A stretch of DNA of 64,000 nucleotides from Sphingorhabdus sp. EL138 (GTDB taxonomy: Bacteria > Pseudomonadota > Alphaproteobacteria > Sphingomonadales > Sphingomonadaceae): the NCBI RefSeq assembly GCF_945890115.1, contig NZ_CAMDCK010000009.1, forward strand, positions 1 through 64,000, written 5' to 3'. The position numbers were made by a program, and so were the translations under genes. The notes under the pieces are model-generated. The model had not been told where the DNA came from. It saw only the letters and a list, made by a program, of their open reading frames with translations, and did not search any database. Positions 37,076 through 44,507 of the stretch are shown here, piece by piece (positions within the stretch are counted from its first letter, which is position 1; every line of letters starts with the position of its first letter).

Positions 37076-37203
37076 TGCAATACTCCTGGAACTTTATGTC
37101 GGTTATCCGCACTTTTTTCGGATAGCATCGATATTGCCCCTGAACCTGTAAGCGTCTATTGAGTGAGTTTGCGGCCAAATTAGGGTGACAGGGCGACCAT
37201 AAG

Positions 37204-38442
37204 TTGAAACTTCTAACTGCCACTGACCGCTATATCTTCCGGCTTGTAATGTTGCCGCTGCTTGCGACCCTCGCAATTGCCGCATCATTATTGCTGCTGG
37301 AAAAAATGCTAAACCTGTTTGACTTCGTTGCGGCAGAGGGCGGACCGGTCAGCGTCGTTTGGCGCATGCTTGCCAACCTTATGCCTGAATATCTTTCCTT
37401 GGGCATCCCAATCGGCCTCCTGCTTGGCATCTTGCTGGCGTTCCGCCGATTGGCAACATCCTCAGAACTCGACATTTTTCGTGCGGTGGGCATGAGCTAT
37501 TTTCGCCTGTTGCGCGTTCCGTTCATGCTTGCAATCGCGCTTGCCGCCGTCAATTTCGCTATTGTTGGCTTTATTCAACCAAGTTCGCGCTATTTGTACG
37601 AAGAACTACGCTTTGAACTGCGTTCAGGTGCTTTTGGCGCGAAAGTGCGGGTGGGGGAATTTAACAATGTCGGCAAGAACCTGACCGTCCGAATTGATGA
37701 GAGCCGCAATAATGGCAATGCGCTGTCGGGCCTATTTGTTTTTGCGCAAAGCAACAGCGGGCAGACCATTGCAGTGACCGCAGAGCAAGGACAGTTTCTG
37801 CGGACCGATGACCCTGACACGATCTTACTACGGCTCGAAAAAGGAACGCTGATTCATGATGCGCCCAGTTATGGATCGCCGCGGGTGTTAAGTTTTACCA
37901 GTCATGACATTCCCATTCCGTTGCCAAAGATCGAAAATTTTCGCACGCGCGGTGGCAAGGATCGCGAATATCTGATCACTGAACTGATCCAAATTGGCTT
38001 GGATGCCCAGAAACCGGAGCTTGATCGCAACCGGGCTTGGGCAAATTTTCACTTCCGTTTGGTGGAAGTCGCCATGATGCTCTTGCTGCCGTTGCTGGCA
38101 CTGGCATTGGCGATACCGCCAAAGCGGTCAACGTCGGCGCTTGGGGTTTTTCTATCCATCGTCATGGTGGTGACCTATCACAAGATCAACGAATATGCCG
38201 AAGGCGTTGGCGGGATGGGTATCGTTGACCCCTTCATTGCCTTGTGGCTGCCATTTTTGCTGTTTGCAGCTCTGATCCTGTGGATGTACCATATTATAGC
38301 GCATGTGCCGGGCGGACAGCCGATTGGTGCGCTAGAGGTTTTTGCTACAAAAAGCGGCAAATGGGTCAAGCGCATATTCCGGTTTGGTCGAAAATCGCGG
38401 TTGGCGACCTTTGGTATGCCCGCGCCATCTGCGGAGACATAG
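37204..38442 (+). CDS. LptF/LptG family permease, first paralogue
   Basis: The 412-residue protein has the LptF/G layout: two or three membrane helices at the N-terminus (RYIFRLVMLPLLATLAIAAS), a periplasmic beta-jellyroll from about residue 120 to 260, and three helices at the C-terminus (LLPLLALALAIPPKRSTSALG). In canonical systems LptF and LptG with LptB lift LPS out of the inner membrane. The start is TTG at 37204 without a strong ribosome site. It is followed after 3 bases by a second such gene, and then by the ceramide-synthase-like gene, so a role in sphingolipid export is possible. Confidence 0.85.
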   Translation: MKLLTATDRYIFRLVMLPLLATLAIAASLLLLEKMLNLFDFVAAEGGPVSVVWRMLANLMPEYLSLGIPIGLLLGILLAFRRLATSSELDIFRAVGMSYFRLLRVPFMLAIALAAVNFAIVGFIQPSSRYLYEELRFELRSGAFGAKVRVGEFNNVGKNLTVRIDESRNNGNALSGLFVFAQSNSGQTIAVTAEQGQFLRTDDPDTILLRLEKGTLIHDAPSYGSPRVLSFTSHDIPIPLPKIENFRTRGGKDREYLITELIQIGLDAQKPELDRNRAWANFHFRLVEVAMMLLLPLLALALAIPPKRSTSALGVFLSIVMVVTYHKINEYAEGVGGMGIVDPFIALWLPFLLFAALILWMYHIIAHVPGGQPIGALEVFATKSGKWVKRIFRFGRKSRLATFGMPAPSAET

Positions 38443-38445
38443 GCC

Positions 38446-39534
38446 ATGCATTTTTTCCCGTCGCGCAACATCACAATATATATGGCAAAGCTGTTCATCA
38501 TTCGCAGCTTTGCCGTGCTGATCATGCTCGTTCTGATATTGATGACACTGGATTTGCTGGGTGAAAGCGGCAAGATTTTGGCGGTTCCCGGGAATGACCA
38601 AGGCGACGTGCTGCACTATGTTTCGATGCGCGCACCGCAGATTATTGCCAGATTTCTGCCGTTTTCCGTGCTGCTGGGCACCCTCATCACTTTTGCCGGG
38701 CTCAGCCAGAACAGCGAAGTGGTGGCGATGAAGGCGGCTGGATTATCTGCGCATCAGATTTTGGCACCGATGTTCGTCGCCAGCCTTGGTGTTGCGGTGA
38801 TATCCTTTGCCTTTAACGATGCCGTCGTTGCGCCCAACACCGCGCAATTAAAAGTGTGGCAGAAAGCGGAATATGGGGCGCTGGCACCCGATGGCAACGC
38901 CCGCAATAATATATGGGTGCGTGAGGGCGATGACCTTATCAACGCAGGCAACGTCCTTGGTTCTGGAGATGACACAGTGCTGGAGGACGTCCGCATATAT
39001 TTGCGTGCCAACGGCGGATTACGACAAGTCATCACCGCCACCCGTGCGCGCTACATCGGTGATGCTTGGCAACTTGAAGAAACAAAATCGTTCAACGTGG
39101 CGACAACAACCGGAACGACGGCAGATAGCCTCATCATCGGCAAAGGTATCACGCCTGACAGGTTCAATGTGGTGAAAGTCGACGGCGACAGCCTTGCCTT
39201 CTTGCCTCTTATGCGCGCGATCGACGATCTCAAGGCCGCTGAACGCCGCACGGATAATCTCGAAGGCATATTATGGCACAAGCTATCCGGCCCCTTGTCA
39301 ACATTGTTGATGCCGTTGCTGGGCGCCGTTGCGGCCTTTGGTCTTGCCCGATCCGGCGCGCTCTTTTTGCGCGCGGTCATCGGCATGGCTTTGGGCTTTA
39401 CCTATTTTGTCGCGGATAACTTCGCTTTGGCAATGGGCAATCTCGGCGCTTATCCACCATGGATTGCGGCATGGGGGCCGTTTTTGCTGTTCTTCTTGAT
39501 AGGCGAGACGGTTTTAGTCCGCACGGAAGAATGA
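38446..39534 (+). CDS. LptF/LptG family permease, second paralogue
   Basis: The 362-residue protein is of the same fold: N-terminal helix (LFIIRSFAVLIMLVLILMTLDLLGESG), coupling segment RFLPFSVLLGTLITFAGLSQNSE, a periplasmic domain, and C-terminal helices (PLSTLLMPLLGAVAAFGLARSGA). It is closer to LptG in length. The two permeases would form a heterodimer. No lptA, lptC, lptB or pepA gene lies nearby, unlike many lpt loci. The ceramide-synthase-like gene begins 35 bases downstream. Confidence 0.85.
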   Translation: MHFFPSRNITIYMAKLFIIRSFAVLIMLVLILMTLDLLGESGKILAVPGNDQGDVLHYVSMRAPQIIARFLPFSVLLGTLITFAGLSQNSEVVAMKAAGLSAHQILAPMFVASLGVAVISFAFNDAVVAPNTAQLKVWQKAEYGALAPDGNARNNIWVREGDDLINAGNVLGSGDDTVLEDVRIYLRANGGLRQVITATRARYIGDAWQLEETKSFNVATTTGTTADSLIIGKGITPDRFNVVKVDGDSLAFLPLMRAIDDLKAAERRTDNLEGILWHKLSGPLSTLLMPLLGAVAAFGLARSGALFLRAVIGMALGFTYFVADNFALAMGNLGAYPPWIAAWGPFLLFFLIGETVLVRTEE

Positions 39535-39569
39535 TGGCCGCAGGTCGTACAAGGTTTCAGGGATAATAT

Positions 39570-40721
39570 ATGATAGACATCAAAATTCGCTCCGTTGCGA
39601 CAAAAGCTGACAAGCAAGCGTTTGTCGACCTGCCTTTTCGCTTATACGCTAGCGACCCGAACTGGGTGCCACCTCTAAAAAGTGACGTCATGGCAACGAT
39701 CACGCCGGGTAAAAACCCATGGTTCGAACATGGCGAAGCGCAGCTTTTTCTAGCGGAGCGGGATGGACATATTGTTGGCCGCATTTCGGCGCATTTGGAC
39801 TATCTCGCTTTGGCGCAGCCTCCGGAACAGGGCATGGGGCCGGGTGTCGGCAATTGGGGATTTTTCGAAGCCGAAGATGCCGATGTTGCAAAAGTGTTGA
39901 TTGAAACAGCGGAAGGCTGGCTGCGTGACAAAAAAATGGTCCGCGCGCTTGGGCCATTGAGCCTCTCGATCTGGGAAGAGCCGGGATTATTGGTGCAAGG
40001 CCATGATCACCCCCCGACCATGCTGATGGGCCATCATAGCCCGGCATATGGCGCGTGGATAGAGGCGGCGGGCTATGCCGGCGTCAAAGACCTGTATACC
40101 TATCACATACCGATTGATGTGCCATTGCCGCCTTTGGTGCAACGTATCGTCGCATCGGGTGAACGCAATGAGCGGATTGTCATTCGGAAGGTCAATAAGG
40201 CCAATTTTGATGCCGAGGCAGCCATCATATTGTCAATATTGAACGATGCATGGAGTGGTAATTGGGGCTTTGTGCCCATCACGGATGCAGAAGTGGTCCA
40301 TACCGGTAAGCAGCTTAAACCCGTCGTGTTTAACGATTTGATCCGCATTGCCGAGGTCGACGGAGAACCCGTGGCATTCATGATGACATGGCCCGATATC
40401 AACGAAAAAATCGGCAGTTTCAGGGGATCATTATTCCCGTTCAACTGGGCTAGACTGCTTTGGTGGCTTCGCGCCCCCAAGGTGCGCAGCATGCGCGTGC
40501 CATTGATGGGCGTAGTCAAGAAATTGCAGGCAACACGATTGGCTAGCCAATTGGCGTTTATGCTGGTCGCCTATATTCGCGATGCTTCGACGCGCAAATT
40601 TGGTGCCACGCGTGGCGAATTCGGTTGGGTTCTGGACGACAATGGCCCGATGCGTTCGGTGGGCGAGGCCATGGAGGGTGAGGTCAATAAAGTATATCGC
40701 ATTTACGCAAAGCCGTTGTGA
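39570..40721 (+). CDS. GNAT-like acyltransferase, bacterial ceramide synthase candidate
   Basis: The 383-residue protein has the N-terminus of a family I associate with Caulobacter bCerS, often mis-annotated as dATP pyrophosphohydrolase: LPFRLYASDPNWVPPL, then FLAERDGHIVGRISAHLD (GNAT fold, acyl-CoA loop region) and GPLSLSIWEEPGLL. bCerS N-acylates the sphingoid base. GGGA lies about 8-11 bases before the ATG. The gene is the third of an operon with the two LptF/G genes. The family call is from memory of conserved stretches, so a profile search should confirm it. Confidence 0.7.
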   Translation: MIDIKIRSVATKADKQAFVDLPFRLYASDPNWVPPLKSDVMATITPGKNPWFEHGEAQLFLAERDGHIVGRISAHLDYLALAQPPEQGMGPGVGNWGFFEAEDADVAKVLIETAEGWLRDKKMVRALGPLSLSIWEEPGLLVQGHDHPPTMLMGHHSPAYGAWIEAAGYAGVKDLYTYHIPIDVPLPPLVQRIVASGERNERIVIRKVNKANFDAEAAIILSILNDAWSGNWGFVPITDAEVVHTGKQLKPVVFNDLIRIAEVDGEPVAFMMTWPDINEKIGSFRGSLFPFNWARLLWWLRAPKVRSMRVPLMGVVKKLQATRLASQLAFMLVAYIRDASTRKFGATRGEFGWVLDDNGPMRSVGEAMEGEVNKVYRIYAKPL

Positions 40722-40800
40722 TCTCGCGCCCAGGAATTTTATCCCCAAGCGGCGATAAAGGCTGACAAGTGGGCATCATCCGGGCTTATCGGAACAAGAC

Positions 40801-41520
40801 ATGTGCGTAGTGTCGATTGCATGGCATGCGCATCCGCGTTGGCAATTGATCGTTGCCGGAAACCGCGACGAATTTCACGCCCGGTCAGCAGCGCCTTTGG
40901 GGCCATGGGCAGATGATCCGTCCATTATTGCTGGCCGCGATAACTTATCGCAAGGGACATGGATGGGGGTGAGCCACACAGGGCGTTTCGGCGTGGTCAC
41001 CAATATCCGGAACCCAGAGGGGCCGGATCCGCAGAAGGCGTCACGTGGTGCGCTGGTCACGGACTGGCTCACGCGCGGCGCGTATCCTGACAATTTGGAC
41101 AAATTCAACCCGTTCAGTCTGATGATTGGTGACCAACATGGTCTGCAATATATATCAAACCGTCCGGCGGACGTCAGCGCCTCGTTGACGCATGGCGTGC
41201 ATGGCCTTTCCAATGCGGTGCAGGACGAACGCTGGCCGCGCAAAGAGAGATTGAACCGTGCGCTAAAGGGCTGGCTTGATGGCGGCGCAGCAGACCCCAA
41301 GACTTTATTTGGCATCTTGGGTGACGCTCATGTCAACGATGTGGACGCGCATCCGATATTCATCCGCAACGCAGTCTATGGCACACGCTGCAGCACCATA
41401 TTGGCGGTCGGGCGTGACGGTGTTGGACGCATTATGGAGCGGCGCTTTGATAGCGCTGGGAATAGCCTTGGGGACAGCGCCGAAGCTTTCCATTGGGCAA
41501 GCTTAGACTCTTGGGGGTAA
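40801..41520 (+). CDS. NRDE/TANGO2 family protein
   Basis: The 239-residue protein begins MCVVSIAWHAHPRWQLIVAGNRDEFHAR. It has the N-terminal Cys and the NRDE motif (residues 21-24) that define the TANGO2 family. TGRFGVVTNIRNPEG, SLMIGDQHG and GTRCSTILAV are other family blocks. The eukaryotic relative is involved in lipid or haem handling, but the bacterial function is not settled. The N-terminal MC suggests an Ntn-hydrolase-like fold. It follows the ceramide synthase candidate after 79 bases and may or may not share its transcript. Confidence 0.9.
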   Translation: MCVVSIAWHAHPRWQLIVAGNRDEFHARSAAPLGPWADDPSIIAGRDNLSQGTWMGVSHTGRFGVVTNIRNPEGPDPQKASRGALVTDWLTRGAYPDNLDKFNPFSLMIGDQHGLQYISNRPADVSASLTHGVHGLSNAVQDERWPRKERLNRALKGWLDGGAADPKTLFGILGDAHVNDVDAHPIFIRNAVYGTRCSTILAVGRDGVGRIMERRFDSAGNSLGDSAEAFHWASLDSWG

Positions 41521-41552
41521 AGCCTTCGCTCTGCGCCTATCGACCGCGCGGC

Positions 41553-41657
41553 CTAACGTCTGATAACGTCGCCCACAGTGACGACCAGCATGACGATCGC
41601 AAATGATGTGAGCATGCCTGCGAAAATGGCGACGGCGGGAATTTGAAATACGTCCAT
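41553..41657 (-). CDS. Small single-span membrane protein (34 residues)
   Basis: A 35-codon frame encodes a peptide with one long hydrophobic helix from about residue 6 to 28 (IPAVAIFAGMLTSFAIVMLV) and a basic tail ending VIRR. AAGGAAG lies 5 bases before the ATG, which is one of the better ribosome sites in the window. I do not recognise it. It fills the gap between the NRDE gene and the DUF952 gene, and lies just downstream of the latter on the same strand. Confidence 0.5.
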   Translation of the reverse strand: MDVFQIPAVAIFAGMLTSFAIVMLVVTVGDVIRR

Positions 41658-41704
41658 GTCAGCTTCCTTCAGTTAAGAAAGTCGTTATGGCGTACAAAGT
41701 TCCG

Positions 41705-42031
41705 TCAGGCTTTGATCTGGGTCAAATGTCCGATGATCGCGCGTATCGGCAAATCACCGTAAATATGGGGGAAAAGCGCACCGCCGCGTGACGGCTCCCA
41801 TTTGATCACATCTTTCAGCGCTGTTAAATCCACCTCGGCGATGACCAATCCATCCTGACCAGCAAAATGCTTGTCCAACGTGCCCTGAAGCTGATCTTGC
41901 GTCGACAGATGGATATAGCCATCCGCCAGATCGACAGGGGCGCCCTGAAAGATACCGTCAGCCTCAAATTGCGCCCATTGCGCAGCGGTCAGGATTTTGA
42001 AAGCGGTGGGTGGCTGCGGCATGTGTTCCAT
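41705..42031 (-). CDS. DUF952 family protein
   Basis: The product is about 108 residues and matches DUF952: FKILTAAQWAQFEADGIFQGAPVDLADGYIHLSTQDQLQGTLDKHF, then LVIAEVDLTAL and the ending PHIYGDLPIRAI. The fold is related to an ADP-ribosyltransferase-like domain, but the role is unknown. The start could be ATG at 42031 or 42022; the open frame extends to 42058. Its end is 47 bases before the small membrane protein. Confidence 0.88.
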   Translation of the reverse strand: MEHMPQPPTAFKILTAAQWAQFEADGIFQGAPVDLADGYIHLSTQDQLQGTLDKHFAGQDGLVIAEVDLTALKDVIKWEPSRGGALFPHIYGDLPIRAIIGHLTQIKA

Positions 42032-42133
42032 GCGGCATCCATGTCCAAATCGGACCATGAGGGCAAGCCGGTTTGTGGTCGACGCAAAGCGTGCCTATAA
42101 TATTTCAGCATTTTTGCCGTTTTATATTCATGA

Positions 42134-42232
42134 AACTATCTGCGCCGCTTCGACATTGGCCAGAATGATTTTGACCGTAAAATGAACGTTGACCGCCATC
42201 AGGCCCTCATTGGCCTCGGCGTGCGCTTTTAA
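42134..42232 (+). pseudogene. C-terminal relic of an outer-membrane beta-barrel gene
   Basis: Thirty-two codons directly after an in-frame stop (TGA 42131) read as the last two strands of an OmpA/opacity-type barrel. They include NVDRHQALIGLGVRF with the terminal Phe required for Bam recognition, then a stop at 42230-42232. A strong terminator follows 40 bases later. No barrel sequence is visible upstream, where the DUF952 gene now begins. This is the 3' end of a gene whose front has been lost. Confidence 0.65.
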
Positions 42233-42270
42233 TCCTTCGGCACTGCCATCTGGCTAAGCGCTAGAACACA

Positions 42271-42298
42271 ACCGCCGGGCGAAACCCCGGCGGTTTTT
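42271..42298 (+). terminator. Rho-independent terminator of the lost barrel gene
   Basis: The stem CCGCCGGG/CCCGGCGG (42272-42279 with 42286-42293), a 6-base loop and five T residues follow the relic at 42134-42232 on the plus strand. With its gene gone it may now only insulate the nuclease gene downstream. Confidence 0.85.
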
Positions 42299-42491
42299 GT
42301 GCACGGAAATCTGCAACCCGACTGCTCCAAATCCGACATAACCCACCGCGACTTTAACCAATTGTTGAGCCTAACATGTAAAACATGGTATCATCCGGCG
42401 GCAATGTCCGAACGTAGGTGGTGTTTACGAAGCAATGCGTAACACCCCGGTGTGCGGGCACTGCCGTCATACGCAAAGGTCCAGTGCTCAT

Positions 42492-42962
42492 ATGACTCGG
42501 TTTTTCTCGCTGACGCTGATGCTGTCGGCTGCCATTTTTTGGGGCGTCTGGACGCTATCCGGCACAGCCCCGGTTGGCGGCGTCGCTGCTTTGGCCGCAA
42601 GCGCCCCCGACACCGAAACCGCCGCATTTGGCCTCTGCAAAAGCGGCGGGGGCACGAACTGCGTCGTGGATGGGGATACGATCTGGTATCGCGGTAGCAA
42701 GATTCGCATCGCCGATATCGATACCCCCGAAACGCATCAACCCCGCTGCGCGGCGGAGGCGGCGCTTGGTGCCGCAGCAACACGGCGGCTGCATGAACTT
42801 GTCAATGCCGGTCCGTTCACCCTGCAAAGCATCAACCGCGACGAAGATCGCTATGGCCGCAAATTGCGCATCCTGACGCGCGGTGGGGAAAGCCTGGGCG
42901 ATATATTGGTCGAAGAAGGGCTTGCGCGTTATTATGAAGGCGGCCGACGCAGCTGGTGCTGA
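42492..42962 (+). CDS. Thermonuclease family protein
   Basis: The 156-residue protein is exported (signal-like hydrophobic segment at about 4-22) and has a staphylococcal-nuclease-type OB fold. VVDGDTIWY, IRIADIDTPET, RDEDRYGRKLRI and LVEEGLARYY are the key blocks, with the catalytic Asp, Arg and Glu of the family in plausible positions. It would cut DNA or RNA in the periplasm or outside the cell. ATG at 42492 (MTRFFSLTLML) is chosen for the signal sequence; the longer frame to 42435 lacks one. Confidence 0.88.
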   Translation: MTRFFSLTLMLSAAIFWGVWTLSGTAPVGGVAALAASAPDTETAAFGLCKSGGGTNCVVDGDTIWYRGSKIRIADIDTPETHQPRCAAEAALGAAATRRLHELVNAGPFTLQSINRDEDRYGRKLRILTRGGESLGDILVEEGLARYYEGGRRSWC

Positions 42963-42997
42963 ACAGCTTTATCGCCGCCCCAGACGGGCGCGGTTCG

Positions 42998-43279
42998 TCA
43001 TAAACAGACCGCCGCCAGCACAGCGGCACAGACGTGCAGTATCGCGATCTTGTGCAGGTGGCTGGAAAAGGGCTGCTTGCGCGTCTTGTGCCGGAATACC
43101 GCGCGACCAGCATATGCGCCGATGGTTCCCTCAAAAAACGCCCATGTCAGCAACGCCCCTTCCGACACACGGTCGGACCCCGCCCGAGCGCGGAGTTTAT
43201 CGACGCCGAACAGCAGGAACGTCCACAGGTTGATCAGCGCAAACAGGCCAAGCGTATTGGGGAGGGTGAGGAGGGGCAT
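42998..43279 (-). CDS. DUF1294 small membrane protein
   Basis: The 93-residue protein has membrane segments at both ends and the DUF1294 core: NLWTFLLFGVDKLRARAG (family form DKxxA), then GALLTWAFFEGTIGAYAGRAVFRHKTRKQPF. The function is unknown. It is convergent with the thermonuclease and is the last conserved chromosomal gene before the accessory island that starts near 43300. Confidence 0.88.
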   Translation of the reverse strand: MPLLTLPNTLGLFALINLWTFLLFGVDKLRARAGSDRVSEGALLTWAFFEGTIGAYAGRAVFRHKTRKQPFSSHLHKIAILHVCAAVLAAVCL

Positions 43280-43420
43280 GCGTGATATGCTGGTGGGTTA
43301 GTGTGTATTGATAGCTGGAATAAGGCGCACACGCCAGAGCGGCACCAATGAGCGCATTGCGGTAATTCCTATTAAATCGAAATTAGTAAACTTTTTCTAG
43401 AATCATAAATTCAGGATTTG

Positions 43421-43525
43421 TTAAGCAACAATCGTTTCATCAGACTGTTTCTCTAGTTGTTCAAGGGGCGATCCAGACACCAGTTCGATTTGATACGGCT
43501 CTGTAAAAATTTCCTCAAAAGACAA
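43421..43525 (-). pseudogene. 3' part of the disrupted HEPN-like gene
   Basis: These 35 codons are the true C-terminus of the gene whose front lies at 46177-47504. After removal of 43518-46176, the reading frame runs straight across the junction into LSFEEIFTEPYQIELVSG and on to a TAA at 43421. As the DNA stands, an open frame from an ATG at 43585 (inside the transposon) also reads this segment, giving a 54-residue chimera that probably has no meaning. Bases 43518-43525 are the target-site duplication. Confidence 0.88.
43518..43525. repeat. Target-site duplication, left copy
   Basis: AAAGACAA abuts the left terminal inverted repeat and is repeated exactly at 46177-46184. An 8-base duplication is the length expected for IS1595-family insertion. 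Confidence 0.95.
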
Positions 43526-43549
43526 CCCGTTTATCCCCTTGACGCATGT
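43526..43549 (+). repeat. Left terminal inverted repeat of the transposon
   Basis: This 24-base sequence starts CCCGTTTATCCCC and ends GCATGT. It is the exact reverse complement of 46153-46176. Flanking bases outside the 24 do not match. Confidence 0.96.
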
Positions 43550-43599
43550 TGATGGTGCAAACTCACTAATGCCCGAGTTGAGCATAGCCAATACAACTC

Positions 43600-44103
43600 T
43601 TAATTTGGCGGGTTTGGGGATTCTGGAGGCAAGTGGGCCGTGTATTCACTCATGTTAGTTATTCTTACTTTTAACGAACCCAACCTGACTTCGTCATCAC
43701 CTAAGTATGCCCTCACCGTAATCATACAGGGTTCGGTGATAATAAGGGGCGACATTCGCACAATATGACTGAGTTCAATAAACACCATGCTGTGTTCGTC
43801 GATTGGTGCTGGCAGTAAGTCTCTCTGACAGGCTGGTACATCGTAATCAAAAGAAGAAAGCACTTTAGCCTCTCCATCCGAACCGAACATGGATACAACG
43901 ACCTTTAAGCTATATGAATCGTCGTTTGGTTTGTTTCGAAAAGAGACAACAGCATACAACTGTGGAAGCGATAATGGAGCTTCACCATAAGCTGTAAGTT
44001 CGCCACCATAAACACCAACTATAGTAACTTTCCCACCGATTTCTTTCCTTACGTCATCGCAAAAAATGACGTAGCCCCCTGGAACGCTGGGCTGAAGGAT
44101 CAT
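43600..44103 (-). CDS. Passenger protein of unknown function, possibly DUF6941
   Basis: The 167-residue protein starts GGYVIFCDDVRKEIGGKVTIVGVYGG, which recalls a family of unknown function (possibly DUF6941) with a conserved FCDDIR-type start. The rest is beta-rich with no catalytic signature that I can see. Its ATG overlaps the stop of the HTH gene (ATGA), so it is the third gene of a coupled passenger operon. It ends 51 bases inside the left inverted repeat of the transposon. Confidence 0.7.
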   Translation of the reverse strand: MILQPSVPGGYVIFCDDVRKEIGGKVTIVGVYGGELTAYGEAPLSLPQLYAVVSFRNKPNDDSYSLKVVVSMFGSDGEAKVLSSFDYDVPACQRDLLPAPIDEHSMVFIELSHIVRMSPLIITEPCMITVRAYLGDDEVRLGSLKVRITNMSEYTAHLPPESPNPPN

Positions 44104-44507
44104 GATGCGAAAACCCTAGGGCCGTTAAACGTGCTTGCTGTGTTGATCCGCGGCGTTTCGTCGATTGTGCTCGGGCAAGAAGTGGTGAGCGCTTGCGTTT
44201 GTTCGCCGGACGGGGTGTAAATTTTGCCGTCCGTTCGGTCATAAACAGAAACTCGAATTTCAAGATCAAGCGCGTTGGCAATGTCCGAAACTGTATTTGC
44301 GGTCCAGTTTGGAGAGTTTGCAAACCAGCGTGAGACTACCGATTTATCAACTTTCAGTGCGTCCGAAAGTTGCTTCATCTTAAACGCGGATTTTCTCTTT
44401 TTCCTCGCTTGGATTACCGCCCAGAACATGCTGACTAGTGATGACCGATAAAAAAACCGATCATATTCAGCGAGCATTTCAGTGTCTTTATTTTCAGTCA
44501 TAGTCAT
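44100..44507 (-). CDS. HTH (Xre-like) DNA-binding passenger protein
   Basis: The 135-residue protein contains a helix-turn-helix of the Cro/C1 kind at about residues 45-85: LSDALKVDKSVVSRWFA, then ANTVSDIANALDLEI. It is basic before the HTH. The start is ATG 44507 (or 44501), which makes the gene overlap the previous one by up to 14 bases. It may repress its own operon, and could be the antidote half of a toxin-antitoxin-like pair with the upstream gene; that is inference from gene order. Confidence 0.75.
   Translation of the reverse strand: MTMTENKDTEMLAEYDRFFYRSSLVSMFWAVIQARKKRKSAFKMKQLSDALKVDKSVVSRWFANSPNWTANTVSDIANALDLEIRVSVYDRTDGKIYTPSGEQTQALTTSCPSTIDETPRINTASTFNGPRVFAS

Noticed and set aside
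42435-42491. Extended start for the thermonuclease
   Set aside because: The added residues precede and spoil the signal peptide and lack a ribosome site.
43421-43585. A 54-codon small gene at the left end of the island
   Set aside because: Its second half is the true C-terminus of the HEPN-like gene; its start lies inside the transposon, so it is a junction product.
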